A DNA stretch of 64,000 nucleotides from Microbacterium sp. BLY (GCF_017939615.1 NZ_JAGKSR010000001.1:1054001-1118000); one strand, 5' to 3'. Numbered from the stretch's first letter, positions 18,420 through 26,885 are shown. Notes: a model not told the origin generated them from the sequence alone. Numbers and translations: made by a program.

Positions 18420-19808
18420 GTGAACGACACCGCAGCGGCGACGCACCTCGGAGACCGCATCCGCATCCCCCGCACGCGGGCGCGCATCGGGGTCGCCCGG
18501 CGCGACATCACGCCGCCCGTCGGCATCCGCGCCAAGAACTGGGGGCCCGCCGACTGGGAGCGCTCCGAGGGGGCGCACCGGCCGTTCGCGCTGACCGCGC
18601 TCGCCGTGGTCGCCGCGGACGAGCGCCCGCGGGTGCTGCTCGCCGTCGACGGCACGTGGTGGCGCCGGGTCGCCGATGAGCAGGGCGTGCGTGGCGCGAT
18701 CCTCGACGGTCTGGGCCTCGAGCCCGACCAGCTCATGCTCTCCCTCTCGCACACCCACGCGGGGGCCGTGCTCTGCGCCGCGGACGCGCACCTGCCGGGC
18801 GGGGAGCTCATCCCGGGGTATCTGGAGTCGCTGTCGGCGGCGGGCATCGCGGCCGGGCGCGAGGCGCTGGAGACCGCCCGACCGGGGCTCATCGAGTGGA
18901 CGACGGGCACCTGCACCCTCGCGGCGGAGCGCGAACTCGACCTCGACGGCCGCGCGCTCGTCGGGTACAACCCCCAGGGCACCGCCGACGACACGGTGAC
19001 CATCGGCCGGATCAGCATCGACGGGGAGGTGCGGGCGACGCTGGTGAACTACGCCTGCCATCCGACGACGCTGGCCTGGCAGAACCGCGAGGTGTCGCCG
19101 GACTACGTCGGCGCGATGCGCGAGATCGTGGAGGCGGCCACCGGTGCACCGTGCCTGTTCGTGCAGGGGGCCTCGGGCGAGCTGGCCCCGCGGGAGCAGT
19201 ACACGGGCGATGTCACGGTGGCCGACCGGCACGGACGCGCGCTCGGGCACGCGGTGCTCGCGGCGCTGGACGGCTTGCCGGTGCCCGGCGAGGAGCTGAC
19301 GCTGGACGGCGTCGTGGAGTCGGGGGCTCCGCTCGCGATCTGGACCGGGACACCCGCGGACGGCGGCGACGGGGCAGCGGGAATCGTCTGGGCGGTCGAG
19401 CTGCCGCTGCGCGACCTGCCCACCCTGGACGAGCTCGCCGAGGAGTGGAAGGACATCGATCCCCGCTCGCGGGAGGAGCGCCTCGGACGGGCCAGGAACC
19501 TCCGTGACGGCTACATCAACGGGCCGACCGTGTCGCATCCGGTGTGGGCGTGGCGGCTCGGAGACGCCGTGATCGTGGCGCATCCGGGCGAGGCCTACTC
19601 GCGGCTGCAGACGACCCTGCGGACGCGGTTCCCGGAGACGCCGATCGTGGTGATGAACCTCACCAACGGTCCGGGGTTCGTCTACCTCCCGACCCGCGAG
19701 GCCTACGAGCGCGGCGCCTATCAGTCCTGGCAGACGCCGCTGGCCCCCGGCGCCCTGGAGCTCCTGGAGTCCCACGCCGTGTCGGTCGTGGCCGGGCTGC
19801 TGGGGTAG
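18420..19808 (+). CDS. Neutral-ceramidase-N-terminal-like hydrolase
   Basis: 462 residues from GTG, with AGGGAGGA upstream. The opening GVARRDITPPVG, the zinc-type pairs SHTHAG (His111, His113) and ACHPTT (His214), and QGASGELAPRE (residues 249-258) correspond to the N-terminal domain of neutral/alkaline ceramidases. The C-terminal Ig-like domain of true ceramidases is absent and there is no signal peptide, so the protein should be cytosolic. In this operon, after the importer and beta-helix gene, an amide or ester hydrolase acting on an imported glycan fragment is more likely than sphingolipid cleavage. Confidence 0.72.
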   Translation: MNDTAAATHLGDRIRIPRTRARIGVARRDITPPVGIRAKNWGPADWERSEGAHRPFALTALAVVAADERPRVLLAVDGTWWRRVADEQGVRGAILDGLGLEPDQLMLSLSHTHAGAVLCAADAHLPGGELIPGYLESLSAAGIAAGREALETARPGLIEWTTGTCTLAAERELDLDGRALVGYNPQGTADDTVTIGRISIDGEVRATLVNYACHPTTLAWQNREVSPDYVGAMREIVEAATGAPCLFVQGASGELAPREQYTGDVTVADRHGRALGHAVLAALDGLPVPGEELTLDGVVESGAPLAIWTGTPADGGDGAAGIVWAVELPLRDLPTLDELAEEWKDIDPRSREERLGRARNLRDGYINGPTVSHPVWAWRLGDAVIVAHPGEAYSRLQTTLRTRFPETPIVVMNLTNGPGFVYLPTREAYERGAYQSWQTPLAPGALELLESHAVSVVAGLLG

Positions 19809-19874
19809 TCCCGCTTTCGAATCGTAATTTCCGGCCGAATCACCGCCACCCGCGCGATCCGGACGGGATAGAGT

Positions 19875-19884
19875 TGCTATAGCA
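19875..19884. promoter_or_regulatory. Operator TGCTATAGCA before the SDR-dehydratase-SDR operon
   Basis: Perfect palindrome, extended to the 12-bp TTGCTATAGCAA (19874-19885). It lies 23 bp before the SDR start, with a ribosome site (AGAGGAGAG) between, so this unit has its own promoter rather than only read-through from the ABC operon. Confidence 0.7.
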
Positions 19885-19907
19885 AATCCCCGAGGTAGAG
19901 GAGAGAC

Positions 19908-20666
19908 ATGACCGTGCGCCCCGTCGCCATCGTCACCGGAGGCTCGGCCGGCATCGGCTGGGAGATCGGACAGCGGCTCTCCGCGGACGGCTACCTCGTC
20001 GTCGCGACCGACCGCGTGCCCGGCCTCACCGCGGGCGAGAACCCCGCCGGGATCCTGTGGCGGGAGCTCGACGTGACCGACCACGCCGCCGTCGACCGGG
20101 TCTTCGGCGAGATCGAGGCGGAGCTCGGGCCCATCGAGGTGCTCGTGAACAACGCCGGCATCCAGCGTCATCGCGGGATCGAAGACCTCACGTGGGACGA
20201 GTGGTCCGCGGTCGTCGACGTGAACCTGCACGGGGTGTTCTCGGCGCTCCAGGCCGCCGGGAAGCGCATGCTCGACCGGGGCGAGGGCCGCATCGTCAAC
20301 ATCTCCTCCATCTCCTCCCGCGGCTCCGCGGGGCGGGCGCCGTATGCCACGACCAAGGCCGCCGTCATCGGACTCACCTCCACGGCCGGAGCGGAGTGGG
20401 CGGCGCGCGGTGTCCGAGTCAACGCCGTCGCCCCGGGCTATGTCGACACCGGCGTCTTCCGTCAGGGCGTGGAGCAGGGGACGCTGAGCCTCGACACGAT
20501 CCTGTCCCGCATCCCCGCGAAGCGCCTCGCCGACGCGAGTGAGATCGCCGCGGCCGTGAGCTTCCTCGTGTCGGATCAGTCGCGCTACATGAACGGGCAG
20601 ACCCTGTACGTCGACGGCGGGTTCATGGTGGACTACGGCGTGCCCCTCGCGAAGAAGCCCGAATGA
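19908..20666 (+). CDS. SDR dehydrogenase (sugar or sugar-acid oxidation)
   Basis: 252 residues, classical SDR. TGGSAGIGWEIG binds the nucleotide, NNAGIQ is the structural motif, SSISS supplies the catalytic Ser and PYATTK the Tyr/Lys pair. Asp at the end of the second strand (VVATDR) favours NAD. First gene of a three-gene unit with an enolase-superfamily dehydratase (4-nt overlap) and another SDR, as in non-phosphorylative sugar-acid pathways where one SDR makes the lactone and another oxidises the 2-keto-3-deoxy acid. Which step this one does is not decidable here. Confidence 0.87.
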   Translation: MTVRPVAIVTGGSAGIGWEIGQRLSADGYLVVATDRVPGLTAGENPAGILWRELDVTDHAAVDRVFGEIEAELGPIEVLVNNAGIQRHRGIEDLTWDEWSAVVDVNLHGVFSALQAAGKRMLDRGEGRIVNISSISSRGSAGRAPYATTKAAVIGLTSTAGAEWAARGVRVNAVAPGYVDTGVFRQGVEQGTLSLDTILSRIPAKRLADASEIAAAVSFLVSDQSRYMNGQTLYVDGGFMVDYGVPLAKKPE

Positions 20667-21739
20667 CTGCCGTCGCCCGGATCGACACGGCCACGGCGGT
20701 CCTCCCCCTTCCGGCACCGCTGCAGCTCGGCGCGATGACGGTCACGCGACGGGAGTACTCCGCCGTGCAGGTGACGGCGGACGACGGCACCACCGGCGTC
20801 GCCTACTGCCTGTCGCGCGAAGCGCCGATGGCGGAGATCGTCGAGCGCCTCGTGGCCCCGCACGCGGAGGGGCTCGACGCCGACGACCCGGGGGCCGCAT
20901 GGGACCGCATGCTCCGCGGCAGTGCGATCGTCGGACGGGTGGGGCTCGTGCGGCGGGCCATCGGCCTGGTCGACATCGCCCTGTGGGACATCGCGGCCCG
21001 TCGCGCCGGCGTGCCGCTGTGGACCCTGCTCGGCACCGGTGACGCCCCGCGGGAGGGGATGCTCGTCGCCGCGTATCCCTCCCCGCAGCGCACGCCGCGG
21101 GAGGTCGCGGACGAGGTGCTCGCGCAGGCGGACGGGTGGGCGCAGGTGAAGATCTCGCGCATTCCCGATCCGGCATACATGCGCGAGCTGCTGGCGATCC
21201 TCGGCGCGGAGCTGCCGTCGTCGACCGGACTGGTGGTGGACGTGGGCTTCGGCTGGCCCGACGCGGAGGCCGCGGTGGCGGAGGTCGCGCAGTGGGGCGA
21301 GCCGCGCCTGGCCTGGTTGGAAGACCCCTTGCTCCCCGAGGACGCGGCCGGTGTCGCCCGCATCCGGCGCGAGACCGGGCTGCCCGTGGCGGTGGGCGAC
21401 GAGGTGACCGACCCCGCCGTGCTCCGTGCCCTGGTGGAGGTGGGAGAGGTCGACGCGCTGCGCGTCGACGTCGTCGCGATCGGCGGCATCACTCCCGCGC
21501 GCGAGCTCATCGCGTGGGCGACGGAGCGCGGTGTCACCGTGTCCGGACACGTCTATCCCGAGGTCACGGCGCACCTCGGCATCCAGGTCGAGACCTTCGC
21601 CCGCGGCGTGAACCCCTACGATCCCGCGCCGTCGTTCATCACCGGCGGACCGCGGTTCGCGGGCACCGTGACGCCTCCCGCGGCACCCGGGCTCGGCTTC
21701 GGTCTGGATCCCGCCGTCTTCCGATTCGAGAGGGACTAA
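20663..21739 (+). CDS. Mandelate racemase/muconate lactonizing enzyme family (likely sugar-acid dehydratase)
   Basis: 358 residues, enolase superfamily. The N-terminal capping domain is followed by the barrel with K163 (QVKISR), metal ligands D193 (VVDVGFGW), E220 (WLEDP) and E247 (VGDE), D269 and H296 (SGHVYPE). His at the end of strand 7 and the HVYPE segment resemble acid-sugar dehydratases. It should abstract the alpha proton of an aldonate and eliminate water, giving a 2-keto-3-deoxy acid. Lys-x-Ser replaces the usual Lys-x-Lys/Arg/His, so substrate specificity may be unusual. Coupled to SDR genes on both sides. Confidence 0.85.
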   Translation: MTAVARIDTATAVLPLPAPLQLGAMTVTRREYSAVQVTADDGTTGVAYCLSREAPMAEIVERLVAPHAEGLDADDPGAAWDRMLRGSAIVGRVGLVRRAIGLVDIALWDIAARRAGVPLWTLLGTGDAPREGMLVAAYPSPQRTPREVADEVLAQADGWAQVKISRIPDPAYMRELLAILGAELPSSTGLVVDVGFGWPDAEAAVAEVAQWGEPRLAWLEDPLLPEDAAGVARIRRETGLPVAVGDEVTDPAVLRALVEVGEVDALRVDVVAIGGITPARELIAWATERGVTVSGHVYPEVTAHLGIQVETFARGVNPYDPAPSFITGGPRFAGTVTPPAAPGLGFGLDPAVFRFERD

Positions 21740-21740
21740 C

Positions 21741-22544
21741 ATGACACCTTCCCCGCGCAGCGTCGTGGTGACCGGCAGCGGCAAGGGCATCGGCCGCGCG
21801 GTGGCCGAGCGGCTCACCGCCGACGGCTGGATCGTGGTCGGGCTCGAACGCTCGCCCGGCTCCGGGACCGTGGAGGAGGGCATCGTCGCCGAGGTCGTGC
21901 TCGGCGACGCCGCTGATCGGAGCGCCCATGAGCGTGCCGCCGCCGCCGCGCGTGCCCGGGCTCCGCTGGCGGGCTGGGTCAACAACGCGGGCATCACGAA
22001 GCGCACGCCGCTGCACGAGCTCGACGAGACGGTCGTGCGGGAGATCGTCGACATCAACGGCTTCGGCTACCTCTGGGGGTGCTCGGCGGCGGTCACGGCG
22101 TTCCTCGATCAGGGCGTGGCCGGGGCGATCGTGAACATCGGCTCGATCCACGGGCGGTCGAGCTTCGTCGATCACGCCGCCTACGAGTTCACGAAGGGCG
22201 GCATCGACGCCCTGAGCCGCAGTGTCGCCGTGACATATGGCGGACTGGGCATACGAGCGAACACCGTCGCGCCGGGCGGCGTGCGCACTCCGCACCTGGA
22301 GGCGCAGATCGCGCGGGCGGCCGACCCTGCGGCGGAGGAGCGCCTGCTCGCGGAGGGTCCGCCGATGGGACGCATCGCCCGTGCGGAGGAGGTCGCCGCG
22401 GTCACCGCGTTCCTGCTCTCCGATGAGGCGCCCTACCTCTCCGGCCAGTCCATCGCGGTCGACGGCGCCTGGACGGCATCGTTCGGGGACATCACCCTCG
22501 ACCCCGCGCTGCGGGAGCGCTTCGACGCGCCGCCCGCTCCCTGA
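21741..22544 (+). CDS. SDR dehydrogenase
   Basis: 267 residues, one base after the dehydratase stop. TGSGKGIGRAVAE, NNAGIT, the Ser in IGSIH and the YEFTK pair give the complete classical SDR site. It is the last gene of the SDR-dehydratase-SDR unit and a candidate for oxidising the 2-keto-3-deoxy intermediate or the starting sugar. The G-x-G-K-G-x-G loop with Leu-Glu-Arg after the second strand leaves NAD/NADP choice open. Confidence 0.86.
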   Translation: MTPSPRSVVVTGSGKGIGRAVAERLTADGWIVVGLERSPGSGTVEEGIVAEVVLGDAADRSAHERAAAAARARAPLAGWVNNAGITKRTPLHELDETVVREIVDINGFGYLWGCSAAVTAFLDQGVAGAIVNIGSIHGRSSFVDHAAYEFTKGGIDALSRSVAVTYGGLGIRANTVAPGGVRTPHLEAQIARAADPAAEERLLAEGPPMGRIARAEEVAAVTAFLLSDEAPYLSGQSIAVDGAWTASFGDITLDPALRERFDAPPAP

Positions 22545-22605
22545 GCCCCACCACGCCGGTGTCCCTGGTCCGTGCGACGATCCGCTTCGTCGACGGGAGA
22601 ACGGG

Positions 22606-23802
22606 ATGCGCGGGGAAGCGACGGTGCTGCACGCCGATCTCGATGCGTTCTACGCCTCGGTCGAGCAGCGTGATGCGCCCGAGCTCCGCGGGCGTCCGGT
22701 GATCGTCGGCGGCGGGGTCGTGCTGGCCGCGAGCTACGAGGCGAAGGCACGGGGCGTCCGCACGGCGATGGGCGGCCGGCAGGCGCGGGAGCTGTGCCCC
22801 GACGCGGTGGTCGTCCCGCCGCGGATGGAGGCCTACTCCGCGGCCAGCAAGGAGGTGTTCCGCATCTTCCGCGACACCACTCCGCTCGTGGAGGGGCTCT
22901 CCATCGATGAGGCGTTCCTCGAGGTCGGCGGGATGCGGCGGATCGCCGGTACTCCCGAGGCCATCGCCGTCCGGTTGCGGGAGCGCGTGCGCGCCGAGGC
23001 GGGCCTGGCGATCTCGGTCGGCGTCGCCCGCACGAAGTTCCTCGCCAAGGTCGCGAGCGCCGTGAGCAAGCCCGACGGCCTCCTCGTCGTCGAACCCGAC
23101 CGGGAGGAGGAGTTCCTCCTGCCGCTCCCCGTCGAGCGGCTGTGGGGCGTCGGAGCGGTGACGGCGGAGAAGCTGCACCGTTACGGCATCCGCACGGTCG
23201 GCCAGCTCGCGGAGCTCGAGGCGGCGACGGCGGAGCGGATGCTCGGCAAGGCCACCGGAGCGCACGTCCATGCGCTCGCCCGTCTGCGGGACCCCCGCCC
23301 CGTGGACACGACCAGGCGCCGGGGATCGATCGGGTCGCAGCGGGCGCTCGGCGTCCGTCCGCGGTCGCCGGAGGAGCTCGACGTCATCCTCACCCAGATC
23401 GTCGACCGGCTCGGTCGGCGCCTCCGCGACGGCGACCGCGTGTGCCGCACGGTGGTGCTGCGGCTGCGCTTCGGCGACTTCGCGAAGGCCACCCGTTCCC
23501 GGTCGCTCCGTGCCCCGACCGACCGCACGGCCCAGCTGCTGGCGGTCGCCCGTGCGCTCCTCGCCGCGGCGCAGCCGGAGATCAGCGGTCGCGGCATCAC
23601 CCTGCTCGGCCTCTCGCTGTCGCAGCTCGACGCCGCGGACCGCGTGCCGCCCGAGCTGCCGATCGACTGGGGAGACGAGTCCCGCCTCGACAGCGTGCTC
23701 GATACGCTGCGCGACCGCTACGGCGCGGACTCGGTCTCCCGCGCCGCTCAGCTCGGGCGCGACCCCGGCTGGTCCTCCCCGGTGCTCCCCGAGCACCACT
23801 GA
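22606..23802 (+). CDS. dinB: DNA polymerase IV (Y-family translesion polymerase)
   Basis: 398 residues, full length. Catalytic acids are Asp11 in HADLDAFYASVEQ and Asp101/Glu102 in LSIDEAFLEV; the steric-gate/finger region GRPVIVGGG and the little-finger domain in the last 130 residues are present. It copies across damaged bases with low fidelity. A downstream convergent stem at 23809-23864 ends it. No LexA box is evident in the 61-bp gap upstream. It separates two parts of the sugar-acid regulon. Confidence 0.93.
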   Translation: MRGEATVLHADLDAFYASVEQRDAPELRGRPVIVGGGVVLAASYEAKARGVRTAMGGRQARELCPDAVVVPPRMEAYSAASKEVFRIFRDTTPLVEGLSIDEAFLEVGGMRRIAGTPEAIAVRLRERVRAEAGLAISVGVARTKFLAKVASAVSKPDGLLVVEPDREEEFLLPLPVERLWGVGAVTAEKLHRYGIRTVGQLAELEAATAERMLGKATGAHVHALARLRDPRPVDTTRRRGSIGSQRALGVRPRSPEELDVILTQIVDRLGRRLRDGDRVCRTVVLRLRFGDFAKATRSRSLRAPTDRTAQLLAVARALLAAAQPEISGRGITLLGLSLSQLDAADRVPPELPIDWGDESRLDSVLDTLRDRYGADSVSRAAQLGRDPGWSSPVLPEHH

Positions 23803-23808
23803 CTTCTT

Positions 23809-23864
23809 TCGGATCGCCCGAACGGTCCCATCTCGGCCGCAGATACAGCCATCGGGCGATCCGA
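23809..23864. terminator. Inverted repeat, likely bidirectional terminator
   Basis: A perfect 13-bp stem, TCGGATCGCCCGA (23809-23821) with its complement at 23852-23864, and a 30-base loop. It fills the gap between the convergent ends of dinB and the NTF2-like gene. Confidence 0.65.
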
Positions 23865-23870
23865 GGCGGG

Positions 23871-24221
23871 TCAGGCCTTGAGCATCGACGCCCGGGAGAT
23901 CACGCCGTCGACCACGTCGAAGGTGGCGATGGTTTCCGTCGCGACGCCGGCGTTGATGACGCGCTCCTGCGCGACGACCCAGCGGGAGCCGAAGAGCACG
24001 CTCGTGTCGATGACGCAGGAGAGTTCCGGGTTCTGCAGCCGCGGCTCGTAGAAGGCGCGGATCGCGGCCGACCCGACGAGCGGCTCCGGCGCGACCCCGG
24101 TGACCACGGCGTCGTCGGCATAGGTCGCGACGAAGGCGTCGAGGTCGTGGGCGTTGAAGGCGTCGAGCTGCGCCTGCACGGTGTCGAGGGCGGAACGGTC
24201 CTGGGTGGTGCGGTCAGTCAA
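23871..24221 (-). CDS. NTF2/SnoaL-like protein
   Basis: 116 residues. The start is a TTG overlapping the upstream SDR stop by 8 nt, with GGAGGAG 6 nt before it. The sequence VQAQLDAFNAHDLDAFVATYADDAVV is a standard SnoaL/DUF4440 opening (quoted parts only), followed by a cone-shaped alpha+beta fold region ending in FDVVDGVISRASML. Such proteins are small isomerases, dehydratases or ligand binders. Co-transcription with an SDR whose promoter carries the TGCTATAGCA operator puts it in the same regulon. Confidence 0.75.
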   Translation of the reverse strand: MTDRTTQDRSALDTVQAQLDAFNAHDLDAFVATYADDAVVTGVAPEPLVGSAAIRAFYEPRLQNPELSCVIDTSVLFGSRWVVAQERVINAGVATETIATFDVVDGVISRASMLKA

Positions 24222-24963
24222 TGCGTACTCCTCCGTTGACGTCGTAGGTGGCTCCGGTGATGAAGCGGGCCCGCTCCGAGGCGAGCGATGCGATGATCCA
24301 GGCGACGTCCTCCGGCTGGCCGAAGGCGCCGAGTGGGATCCCCGCCTCGAGCTTCGCGCGGCCTTCGCCCTGGAGCTGGTCGGTGATCGCGCTGGCGACC
24401 GGGCCGGGCGTGACGGCGTTGACGCGGATGCCCTCGGTGGCGAGGTGCCGGGCGAAGCTGCGCGTGATCGCGAGGATCGCCCCCTTGCTCGCCGCGTAGT
24501 GGATGCCCGTCTGCAGCGCGCCCACCTGGCCGGCGATCGAGGCGATGTTGATGACGGAGCGGTCGCCGCCCGCGGCGCGGAGCAGGGGGAGCGCCGCGCG
24601 GGTGAGGAGGAAGGTGCCGCGGGCGTTGGTCTCCAGGACGAAGTCCCACTCCTCGATGTCGATCTCGGGGTAGGGGGTGTAGGGGCAGACGCCACCGTTG
24701 TTGACCAGCACGTGGAGGTCGCCCCACGCGGCGGTGATCTCGGCGATGAGCGCGGCGATCGAGTCGGGGTCGCGCAGGTCGAGCCGGGACACCCGGACGT
24801 CGGGGGAGCCCGCGGCGCGGCACTCCTCCGCGGCGCGTGTGGCTTCGGCCTCACGACCGGCGTACGTGATCCAGAGGGCGACGCCCTCGCGGGCGAGTTC
24901 GAGGGCGGCGGCGGTTCCGATGCCGGAACTGGCGCCCGTGACGAGTGCGCGGCGAACAGTCAT
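24214..24963 (-). CDS. SDR dehydrogenase, putative leaderless transcript
   Basis: 249 residues. TGASSGIGTAAALE, a Gly variant NNGGV of the usual NNAG, IASIAG and HYAASK give an SDR with a slightly altered structural motif. No ribosome site precedes the ATG; the operator copy (read TGCTATAGCG on this strand) ends 7 nt upstream and contains a TAnnnT -10 hexamer (TAGCGT) ending 6 nt before the ATG, consistent with a leaderless mRNA. It is divergent from a 2-hydroxyacid dehydrogenase with the same arrangement. Confidence 0.86.
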   Translation of the reverse strand: MTVRRALVTGASSGIGTAAALELAREGVALWITYAGREAEATRAAEECRAAGSPDVRVSRLDLRDPDSIAALIAEITAAWGDLHVLVNNGGVCPYTPYPEIDIEEWDFVLETNARGTFLLTRAALPLLRAAGGDRSVINIASIAGQVGALQTGIHYAASKGAILAITRSFARHLATEGIRVNAVTPGPVASAITDQLQGEGRAKLEAGIPLGAFGQPEDVAWIIASLASERARFITGATYDVNGGVRID

Positions 24964-24970
24964 GACTAAA

Positions 24971-24980
24971 CGCTATAGCA
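24971..24980. promoter_or_regulatory. Operator CGCTATAGCA, SDR side of divergent promoter
   Basis: One mismatch to TGCTATAGCA. On the minus strand it reads TGCTATAGCGT, overlapping a probable -10 TAGCGT and ending 7 nt before the SDR start codon. Confidence 0.65.
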
Positions 24981-25022
24981 ACAACCGGCTCTCCGGACAG
25001 CGCTGTACGAGAAGTTGCTAGA

Positions 25023-25032
25023 TGCTATAGCA
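25023..25032. promoter_or_regulatory. Operator TGCTATAGCA, hydroxyacid-dehydrogenase side
   Basis: Perfect palindrome, extended to the 14-bp GATGCTATAGCATC (25021-25034) and preceded by TTGCTA. TAGCAT (25028-25033) fits the actinobacterial TAnnnT -10 pattern, 7 nt before the ATG at 25041, so transcription may begin at the start codon. Confidence 0.7.
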
Positions 25033-25040
25033 TCGCATCC

Positions 25041-26015
25041 ATGACCGCGCCGCTCATCCTCGTCACCGACTGCGACCTCCCGGGAACCGTCATCGAAGAC
25101 ACCCTCCGCGCCGCCGGCCTCCGTGCGGAACGGGCGGCCTCCGGGAGCCCGGACGACATCGCCGCCGCCGGGGCCGACGCCGAAGCGCTGGTCGTGCAGT
25201 GGGCGCGCATCGACGGCGACCTCATGGACCGCCTGCCGAACCTCCGCTTCATCAGCCGGGTGGGCATCGGCTACGACATGATCGACGTCGAAGCCGCGAC
25301 CGCCCGCGGCATCGCCGTCGCGAACACGCCGAGCTACTGCATCGAAGAGGTCGCCGCGCACACCGTCGCGATGATCATGACGCAGGCGCGGGGGCTCTCC
25401 GCCTACGACCGTGCCGTACGCGACGGGGTCTGGAAGGCCGTCGACGCCCGCCCGCTCGCGGTCCGCCCGTCCACGACGACCGTCTCCGTCCTGGGCTTCG
25501 GACGCATCGGGTCGATCGTCGCCCGCGGCTGCCGGGCCCTCGGCTTCCGCGTGCTCGTCGCCGACCCGTACGCCTCCGACGAGGCCGTGCGCGACGCAGG
25601 CTGCGAACCCGTCGACATCCCGACGGCGATCGCGCGCGCCGACATCCTCACGCTGCACGTACCGCTCACCGACGAGACTCGGCACCTCATCGACGCGGAT
25701 GCCCTCGCGACGATGAAGCCGGGCGCCGTGGTCGTGAACACCTGCCGCGGCCCCCTCATCGACGAGGACGCTCTGGCCGCGTCCCTCCGTGACGGCCACC
25801 TCGCCGGAGCCGCGCTCGACGTCTTCGCCGAGGAGCCCCTCCCGGCGGATTCTCCCCTGCGCGCGCTCGACCGGGTGCTGCTCACCCCCCACGCCGCCTG
25901 GTACTCGCCGGAGGCCCTCGCCGACCTGCCTGTGCACGCCGCCGAGAACGTGATCCGCTCCCTGGCGGGCGAGGCCGTGCCCATCGTCAACCCGACCTTC
26001 GCCGCCGCGCGCTGA
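25041..26015 (+). CDS. D-2-hydroxyacid dehydrogenase (CtBP/PGDH type), putative leaderless
   Basis: 324 residues. The NAD-binding loop VLGFGRIGSIVARG is canonical, with catalytic Arg in VNTCRGP, Glu in FAEEPLP and His in LLTPHAAWYS. It converts between a 2-keto acid and a D-2-hydroxyacid using NAD(H). Only 8 nt separate the operator core from the ATG and no ribosome site is present. It is followed 12 nt later by the FAH-family gene, so it may reduce the keto acid released by that enzyme or oxidise a hydroxyacid product. Confidence 0.9.
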   Translation: MTAPLILVTDCDLPGTVIEDTLRAAGLRAERAASGSPDDIAAAGADAEALVVQWARIDGDLMDRLPNLRFISRVGIGYDMIDVEAATARGIAVANTPSYCIEEVAAHTVAMIMTQARGLSAYDRAVRDGVWKAVDARPLAVRPSTTTVSVLGFGRIGSIVARGCRALGFRVLVADPYASDEAVRDAGCEPVDIPTAIARADILTLHVPLTDETRHLIDADALATMKPGAVVVNTCRGPLIDEDALAASLRDGHLAGAALDVFAEEPLPADSPLRALDRVLLTPHAAWYSPEALADLPVHAAENVIRSLAGEAVPIVNPTFAAAR

Positions 26016-26027
26016 CCGGAGGATCCC

Positions 26028-26885
26028 ATGGAACTGCTGCGACTGGGCCCGATCGGTCACGAACACCCGTACGTCCGCGACGACGAGGGCGTGGTGCGCG
26101 ATCTCGTCGCGCTCACCGCCGATATCGACGGGGCCTTCCTCGCCGCGGACGGCATCGCCCGGGTGCGCGCGGCGCTCGCCGACGGCTCGCTTCCGGAGGC
26201 GGAGACCGCGGGACTGCGCGTCGGTGCCCCTGTGGCCCGGCCGACCGCGGTGATCTGCATCGGCCAGAACTACGCGGCGCACGCGGCGGAGTCGGGCTCC
26301 GAGCCGCCCGCACACCCGGTGGTGTTCTTCAAGCACCCGAACACGGTCGTGGGGCCGGACGACGTCGTGCTCCTGCCGCCGGGTGCCGAGAAGGTGGACT
26401 GGGAGGTCGAGCTCGCGGTCGTCATCGGTCGCACGGCGCGGTACCTGCCCTCCGCGGATGCCGCGCGCGACGTGATCGCCGGCTACACCATCTCGAACGA
26501 CGTGTCCGAGCGGGCGTACCAGCTGGAGGTCTCCGGCGGGCAGTGGTCGAAGGGGAAGTGCTCCGAGACCTTCAACCCTCTCGGCCCCGCACTGGTCCCC
26601 GCCGACGAGATCGATCCCCAGGCGTTGCGCCTTCGGTCGTTCGTCAACGGGGAGCCGCGGCAGGACTCCTCCACCGCCGACATGATCTTCCCGGTGCTGC
26701 AGCTGGTGCACGAGCTCAGCCACTACCTCGTGCTCGAGCCCGGCGACGTCATCAACACCGGCACCCCGCAGGGGGTCGCGCTGTCGGGCCGATTCCCGTA
26801 CCTGCAGGACGGCGACGAGATGATCATCGAGATCGAGCGGCTCGGCCGCCAGCATCAGCGCACGGAGCGGGTCCGTCTCGGGTGA
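26028..26885 (+). CDS. Fumarylacetoacetate hydrolase family protein (2,4-diketo-3-deoxy-aldonate hydrolase-like)
   Basis: 285 residues; GGAGG lies upstream of the ATG. The opening MELLRLGPIGHEHPYV and CIGQNYAAHAAESG match the FAH subgroup containing 2,4-diketo-3-deoxy-L-fuconate/rhamnonate hydrolases and ureidoglycolate-lyase-like proteins. Metal-binding acids are in DWEVELAVVIG, followed by GYTISNDVSER and the C-terminal NTGTPQGVA. It would cleave a C-C bond in a diketo acid, giving pyruvate plus a hydroxyacid. This suits its place behind a hydroxyacid dehydrogenase and beside SDR and dehydratase genes. A strong stem follows the stop. Confidence 0.85.
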   Translation: MELLRLGPIGHEHPYVRDDEGVVRDLVALTADIDGAFLAADGIARVRAALADGSLPEAETAGLRVGAPVARPTAVICIGQNYAAHAAESGSEPPAHPVVFFKHPNTVVGPDDVVLLPPGAEKVDWEVELAVVIGRTARYLPSADAARDVIAGYTISNDVSERAYQLEVSGGQWSKGKCSETFNPLGPALVPADEIDPQALRLRSFVNGEPRQDSSTADMIFPVLQLVHELSHYLVLEPGDVINTGTPQGVALSGRFPYLQDGDEMIIEIERLGRQHQRTERVRLG

